Assembly: GCA_038237515.1 (NCBI GenBank)
Contig: JBBRYP010000049.1
Coordinates: 1-36,383 of the forward strand
Reading direction: 5' to 3'
Source of the DNA: JBBQDZ01 sp038237515
Lineage (GTDB): Bacteria; Actinomycetota; Thermoleophilia; Gaiellales; Gaiellaceae
Length of the DNA: 36,383 bases
Part shown: one piece after another, positions 7,415-14,519 of the stretch
How the letters are laid out: every line of letters begins with the position of its first letter
Numbering within the stretch: position 1 is the first letter of the stretch
Translations under genes and position numbers: made by a program
Notes under the pieces: model-generated
What the model saw: only the letters and a program-made list of their open reading frames with translations
The model's database searches: none
What the model was told of the DNA's origin: nothing

Positions 7415-7741
7415 TTCGACACGGCGCGCCGCGAGCTCGGAGAACGCGCGGTCTATGTCGTCGCCGATGCGCAGGAACTGCCGTTCCCGGCCGACTCCTT
7501 CGGCGCCGTGCTAGCCAACCACATGCTGTACCACGTACCCGACCGGGCCGCGCGCATTCACGGAAATCAGACGCTTCTCGTCTCGGGAGGCACCTTCCAC
7601 GCCTCGACGATCGGGCGTGGCCACCTTGCCGAGCTTGATGCTCTCGTCCCCGGCTGGGACCTCGGGCGCCACGCCGAGGCCTTCGGACTCGAAACCGGGC
7701 CGGAAAGCTTCAGGCGAGCGATTACGCGCCGCACCGGATGA
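7366..7741 (+). pseudogene. fragment of a class I SAM-dependent methyltransferase
   Basis: Frame 1 first encodes QDPNWSLTLADFSPGMI; frame 2 then continues with DTARRELGERAVYVVADAQ, ELPFPADSFGAVLANHMLYH and VPDRAARI. This is the middle of a Rossmann methyltransferase (motifs II-IV). One extra base at about 7414-7418 (ATT C GAC) separates the frames. The N-terminal SAM loop GxGxG is absent, the region after VPDRAARI is degenerate before picking up again at GGTFHASTIGRGHLAELDAL, and the frame closes after FRRAITRRTG, well short of a normal C-terminus. The relic therefore lacks both ends and is not functional. Its left edge coincides with the out-of-frame tail of the metallopeptidase gene. Confidence 0.75.
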
Positions 7742-7789
7742 GCCAGCGTGGATGATTAAGCGCGGATGCGCACAGGTAGGACGGCCGAG

Positions 7790-8365
7790 ATGGCCGAGAC
7801 GCTGTTGTTTCATCACGCGCAAGGACAGACGCCTGGATTCCTTGCTTTCGCCGACGAGCTTCGCGCCGCCGGGCACGTCGTCCATACCCCGGATCTCTAT
7901 GACGGCAAGACGTTCGCTGAACTCGAAGAGGGTGTCGCCTACGCCAGCGAGGTCGGGTTCGAGACGATTCTCGAGCGGAGCTGCGTTGCCGCCGAGAGTC
8001 TGTCGACCGAGCTCGTCTACGTCGGCCTGTCGCTGGGTGTGATGCCGGCGCAGAAGCTCGCTCAAACGCGTCCAGGCGCGAAGGGTGCGGTGCTGCTGCA
8101 CGCGGCCTTGCCACCGTCCGAGTTCGGCGGCGCCTGGCCGCCGGCCCTCCCGCTCCAGATCCACCTGACGGAGCACGACGAGTTCGCCCTCGAAGGAGAC
8201 CTCGACGCTGCCCGCGAGCTGGACGACACGGTCGAGAGCGCAGAGCTGTTCCTGTACCCCGGCGATCGGCACCTGTTCGCCGACAGCAGCCTCCCGGATT
8301 ACGACCAAGCTGCGGCCAGGCTGCTCATGGAACGCGTCCGCGCCTTCCTCGGCCGCGTCGGGTAG
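7790..8365 (+). CDS. dienelactone-hydrolase-family protein
   Basis: An alpha/beta hydrolase of 191 residues when started at the ATG at 7790 (MAETLLFHHAQGQTPGFLAF, the usual opening of this family); an ATG 24 bp upstream is also in frame. The nucleophile elbow is GLSLG (Ser in place of the Cys of classical dienelactone hydrolases), the acid is likely in TEHDEFAL, and the catalytic His is in PGDRHLFAD. Family members hydrolyse small esters or lactones in the cytoplasm; substrate unknown here. It is preceded by a methyltransferase relic and followed by 218 bp of non-coding or small-ORF sequence. Confidence 0.85.
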   Translation: MAETLLFHHAQGQTPGFLAFADELRAAGHVVHTPDLYDGKTFAELEEGVAYASEVGFETILERSCVAAESLSTELVYVGLSLGVMPAQKLAQTRPGAKGAVLLHAALPPSEFGGAWPPALPLQIHLTEHDEFALEGDLDAARELDDTVESAELFLYPGDRHLFADSSLPDYDQAAARLLMERVRAFLGRVG

Positions 8366-8394
8366 ACGACGCTCCTTCGGTCCGGGGCGATTCC

Positions 8395-8457
8395 TGCCGC
8401 AACAGGGTCGCCGCCGGCGACTGGGTAGGGACGCAAAAGCCCTAGTACCCGGCGGCA
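8395..8457 (+). ncRNA. candidate structured RNA (three-way junction, GEMM-like loop)
   Basis: Outer arms TGCCGC (8395-8400) and GCGGCA (8452-8457) enclose two hairpins. The first has arms GTCGCC (8407-8412) and GGCGAC (8416-8421). The second has TAGGG (8426-8430) and CCCTA (8440-8444) around ACGCAAAAG, extended by GGG (8423-8425) and CCC (8448-8450). The segment GGGACGCAAAAGCC is close to the conserved GGGACGCAAAGCC of c-di-GMP-I (GEMM) riboswitches, and CAACAGGG upstream recalls its CACAGGG. The 3' half of the GEMM consensus is not clearly present, so this is a candidate, possibly diverged, and not a firm call. It ends just before a small Cys-rich ORF. Confidence 0.35.
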
Positions 8458-8459
8458 AG

Positions 8460-8573
8460 GTGCGCAAGCCAAAGCCGAAGTGCACTCCCGGCGAGGAGAA
8501 GCACGGCGATATCTGCTGCAACGTCGTGACCGACTGCTCGGGAACCTGGTCTCGAGCACATATCTGTCGTTAA
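8460..8573 (+). CDS. 37-residue Cys-rich small ORF
   Basis: GTG at 8460, TAA at 8571-8573. The peptide begins VRKPKPKCTPGEEKHGDICC and ends NVVTDCSGTWSRAHICR. Five cysteines in 30 residues, with CC, C and C spacing, look like a small metal-binding or disulphide-rich unit. Codons are in the GC-rich style of the neighbours, and the frame stays open upstream to about 8361 without an ATG, so the true start is uncertain. No ribosome site is obvious. It follows the candidate structured RNA directly and stops 10 bp before the XRE gene. Function unknown; it may also be the tail of a decayed gene. Confidence 0.35.
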   Translation: MRKPKPKCTPGEEKHGDICCNVVTDCSGTWSRAHICR

Positions 8574-8583
8574 GCTCCGGGAA

Positions 8584-8910
8584 GTGCTGAGCGGCGATCT
8601 CCTGGTCGAGGCGCGGCAGCGTGCCGGCATCTCCCAGGCCGACCTCGGTCGCCGCTCGAGGGTCGCGCCCTCGCTGATCGGGCGCTACGAGCGATACGAG
8701 GTGATCCCGACCTTCGAGCGCCTCCGCCACCTGATTAGCGCGTGCGGGCTCGAGCTCAGCTTCCGGCTCGCCGCTGCCGACGCGTCCCGCCACGACGAGG
8801 TCCTGATCGAGCGCGAGCTGCAGAGGACGCCTGCGGAGCGGCTACGACGGGGCCTGGAGGCCGGTCGTGCGTTCCGCTCCCTCGCCGGGCCCGAGCGTGG
8901 CGGAGGCTGA
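8584..8910 (+). CDS. XRE-family helix-turn-helix regulator
   Basis: A 108-residue protein from a GTG start. Residues 8-60 are a Cro/CI-type helix-turn-helix: LLVEARQRAGISQADLGRRS, then SLIGRYERYEVIPTFERLRHL. The remaining residues are charged helices (RHDEVLIERELQRTPAERLR), with no second domain. It overlaps the following nucleotidyltransferase gene by 14 bp, so the two are translationally coupled; XRE plus nucleotidyltransferase pairs of this kind are found as antitoxin-toxin modules, with the XRE protein as autoregulating antitoxin. That role is inference from arrangement. Confidence 0.8.
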   Translation: MLSGDLLVEARQRAGISQADLGRRSRVAPSLIGRYERYEVIPTFERLRHLISACGLELSFRLAAADASRHDEVLIERELQRTPAERLRRGLEAGRAFRSLAGPERGGG

Positions 8911-9403
8911 CCCGCTCGAGATCCTGCGCACGCTCGAGCGCCACGGCGTGCGCTACGTCCTCATCGGCGCCGCCGCAGCGCGGGTCGCGGGCGCGCCGGT
9001 CGTGACCGAGGACGTTGACGTGACGCCCGCGGCGGACGCGGTCAACCTCGAGCGGCTGGCGGCGGCGCTTCGGGATCTCGGCGCGCGCCTGAGAAGCGCT
9101 GGCGAGCCCGAAGGCGCGAGCTTCTCGATCGAAGCGGAGATGCTGAGGACGGCGGGCATGTGGACCCTCACGACGCGCGCTGGCGACCTCGACCTCTGCT
9201 TCGCGCCCTCGGGCACTCGGGGCTACGACGATCTGCGTCGCGGCGCCTCGCGCCTGCTCGTGGGCAAGAGCCTGAACGTCGCCGTCGCCTCGCTCCGAGA
9301 CGTGATCCGCTCGAAGGAGGCAGCCGGCCGCGCGAAAGACCTCGCGCAGCTCCCGCTCCTGCGCCGGACGCTCGAGCAGATCCGCAAGAGCGAGCGAGAG
9401 TAG
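8897..9403 (+). CDS. nucleotidyltransferase (AbiEii/MNT-like), putative toxin
   Basis: A 168-residue protein beginning at the GTG at 8897 (VAEADPLEILRTLERHGVRY), inside the end of the XRE gene. It has the DNA polymerase beta-type nucleotidyltransferase signature: YVLIGAAAARVAG as the hG-x motif, TEDVDVTP with two metal-binding Asp residues, and GDLDLCF as the third acidic strand. The C-terminal part (SLRDVIRSKEAAGRAKDLAQ) is the helix common in this family, seen in AbiEii-like and MenT-like proteins. Such enzymes add nucleotides to tRNA or proteins. An upstream ATG at 8867 exists in the same frame but would overlap the XRE coding region further. Confidence 0.78.
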   Translation: MAEADPLEILRTLERHGVRYVLIGAAAARVAGAPVVTEDVDVTPAADAVNLERLAAALRDLGARLRSAGEPEGASFSIEAEMLRTAGMWTLTTRAGDLDLCFAPSGTRGYDDLRRGASRLLVGKSLNVAVASLRDVIRSKEAAGRAKDLAQLPLLRRTLEQIRKSERE

Positions 9404-9433
9404 GGCGCGAGGGAGCCTGGGCGCTCCTGCGGC

Positions 9434-9439
9434 TACCCT
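9434..9439 (+). promoter_or_regulatory. probable -10 element of typA (leaderless start)
   Basis: TACCCT lies 6 bp before the GTG start of typA, with no ribosome-binding site between them. That is the spacing expected for a transcript beginning at or next to the start codon. No good -35 is visible. Confidence 0.4.
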
Positions 9440-9445
9440 CGTCGG

Positions 9446-11290
9446 GTGCCGGTTCGCTCGGACATCCGCAACGTCGCCATCGTCGCGCACGTCGACCACG
9501 GGAAGACGACGCTCGTCGACGCGCTCCTCTGGCAGTCGGGCGCCTTCCGGGCGAATCAGCAGGTGGCCGAGCGCGTACTCGACACGGGGGACCTCGAGCG
9601 CGAGAAGGGAATCACGATCCTCGCCAAGAACACGACGGTTCGCTACCGCGGCGTGAAGATCAACATCGTCGACACGCCGGGCCATGCTGACTTCGGCGGC
9701 GAGGTAGAGCGCGGCCTCACGATGGTCGACGGGGTGCTGCTGCTCGTCGACGCGAGCGAGGGGCCGCTGCCGCAGACCCGCTTCGTGCTGCGCAAGGCGC
9801 TCGAGGCCCGCCTCCCGGTGATCCTCGTCGTCAACAAGGTCGACCGGCCCGACGCGCGGATCGACACGGTCGTCGACGAGGTCTACGAGCTGTTCCTCGA
9901 CCTCGATGCGGACGAGAGCCAGATCGAGTTCCCCATCGTCTACTGCAACGCGAAGGCCGGGCGGGCCTCCCTCGACTCCGATCCCGACGGGCTCGAGGAC
10001 GATCTGGCGCCGCTCCTCGACCTCGTCCTCGAGCGCATTCCCGCCCCCGCCTACGAGGAAGGCCACCCCCTCCAGGCGCTCGTCACCAATCTCGACGCCT
10101 CCGCCTACGTCGGGCGCCTCGCGCTCTGCCGCGTCCTCCACGGGACGATCCGCCGCGGCCAGCAAGTCGCCTGGTGCCGTTCTGACGGGACAATCGAGCG
10201 GGCGAAGGTGACCGAGCTGTACGTCACCGAGGCCCTGGATCGGGTCGACGCGACGGAGGCGGGGCCCGGCGAGATCATCGCCGTCGCCGGGATCGCGGAG
10301 GTGACGATCGGCGAGACTCTCGCCGACCCGCAGGATCCCCGGCCGCTGCCGGTGATCGCGGTCGACGAGCCCTCGCTCTCGGTCACGATCGGAATCAACA
10401 CGGCGCCACTCGCCGGTCAGGACGGGGACAAGGTGACCGCGAGCCTCGTCGAGAGCCGCCTTCGCGCCGAGCTGGTCGGCAACGTCTCGCTGCGCGTGCT
10501 CGCGACTGCGCGGCCGGATACCTGGGAGGTGCAGGGCCGGGGCGAGCTGCAGCTCGCTGTGCTCGTCGAGCAGATGCGGCGAGAGGGCTTCGAGCTCACG
10601 GTCGGCAAGCCTCAGGTGGTCACCCGCGTCGTGGACGGCGTCGCGCACGAGCCTGTCGAGCGGGTGTCGATCGACGTGCCGGAGGAGTATCTCGGGGTCG
10701 TCACCCAGCTCTTCGCGCTGCGCAAGGGCCGCACGGTCGCGCTCGTGAACCACGGCACCGGGTGGGTGCGCCTCGACGTGCTCGTCCCGGCCCGCGGCCT
10801 GATCGGCGTTCGCACCGAATTCCTGACCGAGACGAGGGGGACGGGCATCCTCCACCACGTCCTCGAAGGCTTCGAGCCGTGGTTCGGCGAGCTCCGGACG
10901 CGCCCGACGGGCGCACTCGTCGCCGACCGGTGCGGCAGGACGACGGCATTCGCGCTCTTCAACCTCCAGGAGCGCGGCTCGCTCTTCGTCGGTCCCGGCG
11001 CGGATGTCTACGAGGGGATGATCGTCGGCGAGAATGCGCGTGCCGAGGATCTCGACGTCAACGCCACCAAGGAGAAGAAGCTGACGAACATGCGCTCCTC
11101 GACCGCCGACGAGCTCGTCCGCCTGATCCCGCCCCGCCCGCTCTCGCTCGACCAGGCGCTCGAGTACATCCGGAACGACGAGTGCGTCGAAGTGACCCCG
11201 TCGAACGTGCGCCTGCGCAAGGCCGAGCTGTCCGCGCAGCGCCGCCAGAGCGCCGCCAGCCGCAAGGCGCGCGGGCTGGCGCCGGTCTAG
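9446..11290 (+). CDS. typA: ribosome-associated GTPase TypA/BipA
   Basis: A 614-residue translational GTPase of the EF-G-like family, which binds the ribosome and helps 50S assembly and stress adaptation. G1 is AHVDHGKT (residues 14-21), the switch I region contains REKGITI, G3 is DTPGH (76-80), and G4 is NKVD (130-133). The conserved TypA C-terminal segments are present: GRGELQLAVLVEQMRREGFE, RGLIGVRTEFLTETRGTGI, and NMRSSTADELVRLIPPRPLS. Length matches the family. The GTG start is leaderless-looking. It is followed 11 bp later by the greA-family gene, in the same direction. Confidence 0.97.
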   Translation: MPVRSDIRNVAIVAHVDHGKTTLVDALLWQSGAFRANQQVAERVLDTGDLEREKGITILAKNTTVRYRGVKINIVDTPGHADFGGEVERGLTMVDGVLLLVDASEGPLPQTRFVLRKALEARLPVILVVNKVDRPDARIDTVVDEVYELFLDLDADESQIEFPIVYCNAKAGRASLDSDPDGLEDDLAPLLDLVLERIPAPAYEEGHPLQALVTNLDASAYVGRLALCRVLHGTIRRGQQVAWCRSDGTIERAKVTELYVTEALDRVDATEAGPGEIIAVAGIAEVTIGETLADPQDPRPLPVIAVDEPSLSVTIGINTAPLAGQDGDKVTASLVESRLRAELVGNVSLRVLATARPDTWEVQGRGELQLAVLVEQMRREGFELTVGKPQVVTRVVDGVAHEPVERVSIDVPEEYLGVVTQLFALRKGRTVALVNHGTGWVRLDVLVPARGLIGVRTEFLTETRGTGILHHVLEGFEPWFGELRTRPTGALVADRCGRTTAFALFNLQERGSLFVGPGADVYEGMIVGENARAEDLDVNATKEKKLTNMRSSTADELVRLIPPRPLSLDQALEYIRNDECVEVTPSNVRLRKAELSAQRRQSAASRKARGLAPV

Positions 11291-11301
11291 GGAGATGAAA
11301 C

Positions 11302-11751
11302 GTGGCTGAGAGTCTCACAGCGGAGCAGCGCGACCGCCTGGCGGCCGAGCTCGCCGAGCTCGAGGGGCCGAGGCGGGCGGAGGTGGTCGAGGCGATTTCC
11401 GTCGCGCGCGGCCACGGCGACCTCTCCGAGAACTTCGAGTACCACGCCGCAAAGAACGAGCAGGGCCTCCTCGAGCGGCGGATCACGATCCTGAGGGCGC
11501 GTCTCGAGGGGGCGGTCATCGTCGAGGCGGGCACCTCCGGAATCGTCTCCGTAGGCTCTCACGTTCGCGTCGAGGACGAGCAGGGACGGCCTCTGGAGCT
11601 CGAGCTCTCGAGCCTCGGCGGGGCCGGGACGCTCTCGCCCTCGTCGCCGCTCGGTTCGGCGCTGCTCGGACGGTCCGTCGGGGACACGGTGGACGTCCCC
11701 GCGCCCGGCGGCGCGTGGAAGGCGACGGTGGTCGAGATCCGCTCGGCCTGA
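11302..11751 (+). CDS. greA: GreA/GreB-family transcript cleavage factor
   Basis: A 149-residue protein that rescues backtracked RNA polymerase by stimulating cleavage of the nascent RNA. The N-terminal coiled coil runs over residues 5-75 with its tip GDLSENFEYHAAKNEQ carrying the conserved Asp and Glu that reach the polymerase active site. The C-terminal FKBP-like domain contains GVxVGSHVRVED and ends in VEIRSA. It starts at a GTG with a GGGAG ribosome site and sits 11 bp after typA, probably co-transcribed. The central linker and C-terminal domain are more diverged than in typical GreA, so a paralogue of the main greA is possible. Confidence 0.88.
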   Translation: MAESLTAEQRDRLAAELAELEGPRRAEVVEAISVARGHGDLSENFEYHAAKNEQGLLERRITILRARLEGAVIVEAGTSGIVSVGSHVRVEDEQGRPLELELSSLGGAGTLSPSSPLGSALLGRSVGDTVDVPAPGGAWKATVVEIRSA

Positions 11752-11754
11752 CGT

Positions 11755-11779
11755 CCGGTTGCTAACCGGCGGCCGCCGG
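11755..11779. terminator. hairpin pair after greA, no T-tract
   Basis: CCGGTT (11755-11760) and AACCGG (11764-11769) form a perfect stem around GCT; CCGGCGG and CCGCCGG (11766-11779) form an overlapping palindrome. No T-run follows, as is common for terminator-like hairpins in high-GC actinobacteria. It may end the typA-greA transcript or separate it from the next gene. Confidence 0.35.
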
Positions 11780-11796
11780 CGACGTCGAACCCGGAC

Positions 11797-12690
11797 ATGC
11801 GGGCTCTCGGCGCAGTCGTGGCTGTCGGACTCGCCGCGACACCCGGCGCCCTGCGCGTGGGGGCGACGATCCAGACGCCGGCGCAGCCGATCGGCGTCGC
11901 GGTCGGGGCCGGCTCGGCCTGGATCGCGAGCTACGGCTCCGGCGGCCTCCTGCGAATCGCTCCGAGGACGAACAGGATCGTCGCGCGCATCAAAACGGGG
12001 CGCGGCCCGATCGGCGTCGCCTACGGTGCCGGTTCCGTTTGGGTCGCGAACTTCGAGGAGCGGACGATCTCCCGCGTCGACACCGGCTCGAACCGAGCGG
12101 TGGCGAAGATCCCGGTCACCGCTCGCGGGCCGGAGGGCATGGCATACGGGGAGGGGGCTCTCTGGGTCTCCTGCAAGGCGGGCAAGGTCGTGCGGATCGA
12201 TCCGGCCTCGAACAGGCAAGTAGCGCTCATTCCCGCAGGACCGGAGCCGCGGTATCTCACGGTCGCCGCCGGGGCGGTCTGGGTGACGAGCTACGACAGC
12301 GCGAGCGTCCGGCGGATCGACCCGTCGTCGAACACCGTGGTTCAGACGATCGCCGTCGAGCCCGGCCCGCAGGGGATCGTGGGCGACCGGCGCGGGATCT
12401 GGGTGGCCAGCTACCTCGGCGGGTCGGTGCAGCGGCTCGACGCGCGGACGGGGAAGGTGGTCGGGCGGATATCGATTCCCGACGCGCCGGAAGGGATTGC
12501 GAGCGACGGCACGTTCCTGTGGGTCGCGGGCAACGGAGGCAGCGGCGTCGACCGCATCGACGAGCGCAGCGGCCGCCTCGCAGGGCGCGTGCACACGGGT
12601 CTGGAGCCGCGCGGCATTGCGGCTGCGGGCGGCGTCGCCTGGGTCGCGAACTCGGGTGAGGCCACCGTCTCGCGCGTCGTAGCGCAGTAG
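11797..12690 (+). CDS. secreted seven-bladed beta-propeller (YVTN/Vgb-like)
   Basis: A 297-residue protein with a short N-terminal hydrophobic segment (residues 1-23, probable signal) and then seven repeats of about 40 residues. Each repeat has a PxGVAxGxGxVWVAN-type strand followed by xRIDPxSNxVVxxI, for example PIGVAYGAGSVWVANFEERT and PRGIAAAGGVAWVANSG. The last repeat is incomplete and would be closed by the N-terminal strand (GATIQTPAQ), as in classical propellers. Related repeats occur in YVTN and virginiamycin B lyase-like proteins; no catalytic residues are evident. Function unknown, probably extracellular binding. Convergent with malQ across a repeat-filled gap. Confidence 0.85.
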   Translation: MRALGAVVAVGLAATPGALRVGATIQTPAQPIGVAVGAGSAWIASYGSGGLLRIAPRTNRIVARIKTGRGPIGVAYGAGSVWVANFEERTISRVDTGSNRAVAKIPVTARGPEGMAYGEGALWVSCKAGKVVRIDPASNRQVALIPAGPEPRYLTVAAGAVWVTSYDSASVRRIDPSSNTVVQTIAVEPGPQGIVGDRRGIWVASYLGGSVQRLDARTGKVVGRISIPDAPEGIASDGTFLWVAGNGGSGVDRIDERSGRLAGRVHTGLEPRGIAAAGGVAWVANSGEATVSRVVAQ

Positions 12691-12757
12691 CCGCGGGAGA
12701 AAGCGCGGGCCGGAGCGTCTGTGCCCAGAGAACCTTCCTCGGCGTTGTGGGGCAGCC

Positions 12758-12983
12758 GTTGGTATGCACGAGCCGGAAGGCGAGTGCACGTGCCGGGAGG
12801 GGGCGAAGGGGGGAACTCCGTTCCCCCCTTGGAGTGGAGGCGAAGCCGCAGCGATAACTCCTCGAAGGGTGTAGGCGGCCGGGGGGTCTCGGGGGCGTGA
12901 GCCCCCCGGAAAGCGAAGCGATTCTCTCCGCCCCTCGCTAACCCCGCCCCTCGCCGCGGTCGGTCGCACCAGTTCGCGCTCCG
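12758..12983. repeat. intergenic repeat unit, copy 1 (235-bp period)
   Basis: Begins GTTGGTATGC and shares with 12993-13221 the order GAGCCGGAAGGCGAGTGCAC, GGAGTGGAGGCGAAGCCGCA, GTGAGCCCCCCGGAAAGCGA and a final CGCTCCG. Two hairpins stand out: GGGGGGAAC/GTTCCCCCC around TCC (12808-12828), and GGGGGC/GCCCCC closed by a GTGA tetraloop (12891-12906). Short ORFs cross it on both strands without a shared frame, so it is not coding. Confidence 0.8.
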
Positions 12984-12992
12984 AAAAGCCGG

Positions 12993-13221
12993 GTTGGTAT
13001 GCAGGAGCCGGAAGGCGAGTGCACGTGCCCGGAGGGGGCGAAGGGGGGGAACTCCGTTCCCGCCTTGGAGTGGAGGCGAAGCCGCAGCGATTGATCCAAC
13101 ATCCGCAACGCCGCTGGGGGTCTCGGGGGGCGTGAGCCCCCCGGAAAGCGAAGCGACTTTATCCGCGTCCCTCGCATCCCTCGCCCCTCGCCGCGCCCCG
13201 GCTCGGACTCGTTGCGCTCCG
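12993..13221. repeat. intergenic repeat unit, copy 2
   Basis: Direct repeat of 12758-12983, 235 bp downstream. The GTGA-capped hairpin is preserved and one pair longer. The first hairpin has an arm mismatch (GTTCCCGCC). The middle part (about 13092-13115) and the part before CGCTCCG have diverged. Together the two copies fill the 552-bp gap between two convergent genes and may act as a bidirectional terminator. Confidence 0.8.
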
Positions 13222-13242
13222 CAATAGTCGCCCGCCCGACCC

Positions 13243-14472
13243 CTAGCGCGCGAGCCGGCCCGCCGTCGCCGTCGCCTCCTGCAAACGGGCCGCAAGCTCG
13301 CCCGTCAGCTCGCCGCCGCGGAGCTGCCAGCCCCAGTTGCCCGAGCCGCGGCCGGGCGTGTTCATGCGGGCTTCGCTGCCGAGGCCGAGGACGTCCTGCA
13401 GCGGGACGATCGCGAGACTTCCGCGGAGTGAGAGCGCGAGTCGGACGAGTGCCCAGTACGGAGGCTCGGAGTGGAGCTCGATGCCGCGGTCGTGCAGCGC
13501 CTGCCGGGCGTTCCGCCGCTCCTCCCGGGAGGCCGAGGCCCACCAGCCCGCCGTCGTGTCGTTGTCGTGCGTGCCCGTGTAGACCACGCGATTCGACAGC
13601 TCCGGGCCGAGGCGCTCGAGGCCCCCGGGGCGGCCGAAGGCGAACTGGAGGACGAGCATTCCCGGCAGGCCTAGCTCGTCACGGAGCCGCTCGACCGGCG
13701 GCGTGATCACGCCGAGGTCCTCCGCGATCACCCGCAGCTCTCCGAGAGAGGCCCGCACCGCGTCGAAGAGCGGCCGTCCCGGGCCGCGCCGCCAGACGCC
13801 CCGGCGCGCCGTTCGCATGCGGGCGGACACCGACCAGTAGGCGACGAAGCCACGGAAGTGGTCGACGCGCGTGAGGTCGACGAGCTCGAAGGTGCGGCGG
13901 AACCGCTCCACCCACCAGCGGTAGCCGGTAGCTCGCATCGCACCCCAGTCGTAGAGCGGATTTCCCCAGAGCTGGCCCGTCGAGGTGAAGAGGTCGGGTG
14001 GCACGCCTGAGACAAGGCCCGGCTTGAAGAGCTCCGGCCAGGCACGGTGGTCGGCGCCGCCCGGAGCAACGTAGATCGGCAGGTCTCCGACAAGCCGGAC
14101 TCCCCGCTCCGCCGCGTAGGCGCGGAGCGCCGCCCACTCGCGCTCGAAGCGAACCTGGTCGGCGAGTGCGCCGGGGCCGGCGTAGGCGCCCCACGAGCCC
14201 GCCCAGTACGGATGTCGGGCCACGAAGTCCTCGACTTGTTCCGCTGTGACCTTCGCGCGCGGATGTGCCAGCAGCCCCGGCCAGCCCGCGAATGCGGAGG
14301 CGGCGCGATAGGGAGACCCGCTCTCGTCGGGCGGCCCGAGCGGGAGCACTTGCCACCACGACTGGCCCGCCTTGGCGAGCCAGTCGACGAACCGATAGGC
14401 CTCTGCCCCGAGGCGTCCGTGCGGGAGCGAGGTCGGGTGCAGCAGAATGCCGCTCGAGCGGGCGAGGTTCAT
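13243..14472 (-). CDS. malQ: 4-alpha-glucanotransferase (amylomaltase)
   Basis: A 409-residue GH77 enzyme that transfers maltosyl and longer glucan chains between alpha-1,4-glucans. The N-terminus RSSGILLHPTSLPH is typical. Catalytic residues are clear: Asp204 in TRVDHFRGF (nucleophile), Glu251 in AEDLG (acid/base), and Asp303 in TGTHDNDT. The C-terminal RMNTPGRGSGNWGWQLR is also characteristic. It is about 90 residues shorter than a typical MalQ of about 500, being compact in the region after SPYRAASAFAG. The ATG start has an AGGAG ribosome site (14477-14481). It diverges from glgE with only 47 bp between starts, linking it to the glucan cluster. Confidence 0.95.
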   Translation of the reverse strand: MNLARSSGILLHPTSLPHGRLGAEAYRFVDWLAKAGQSWWQVLPLGPPDESGSPYRAASAFAGWPGLLAHPRAKVTAEQVEDFVARHPYWAGSWGAYAGPGALADQVRFEREWAALRAYAAERGVRLVGDLPIYVAPGGADHRAWPELFKPGLVSGVPPDLFTSTGQLWGNPLYDWGAMRATGYRWWVERFRRTFELVDLTRVDHFRGFVAYWSVSARMRTARRGVWRRGPGRPLFDAVRASLGELRVIAEDLGVITPPVERLRDELGLPGMLVLQFAFGRPGGLERLGPELSNRVVYTGTHDNDTTAGWWASASREERRNARQALHDRGIELHSEPPYWALVRLALSLRGSLAIVPLQDVLGLGSEARMNTPGRGSGNWGWQLRGGELTGELAARLQEATATAGRLAR

Positions 14473-14519
14473 CGATCTCCTGTTTACCGATCGGCCTGCG
14501 CCGAAAGCCAGACACTCCG
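14473..14519. promoter_or_regulatory. malQ/glgE divergent promoter region
   Basis: 47 bp separating two divergent starts. It carries the malQ ribosome site (complement of CTCCT at 14477-14481). Both promoters must overlap here or lie inside the opposing genes, so one regulator could control both directions. No confident -10/-35 pair is visible. Confidence 0.4.

Noticed and set aside
8756..10858. 700-codon minus-strand frame across the nucleotidyltransferase and typA
   Set aside because: Shadow of typA codon structure; low-complexity product and no motif.
11315..12970. Long minus-strand frame over greA and the propeller gene
   Set aside because: Antisense, low-complexity, and it also crosses the non-coding repeat.
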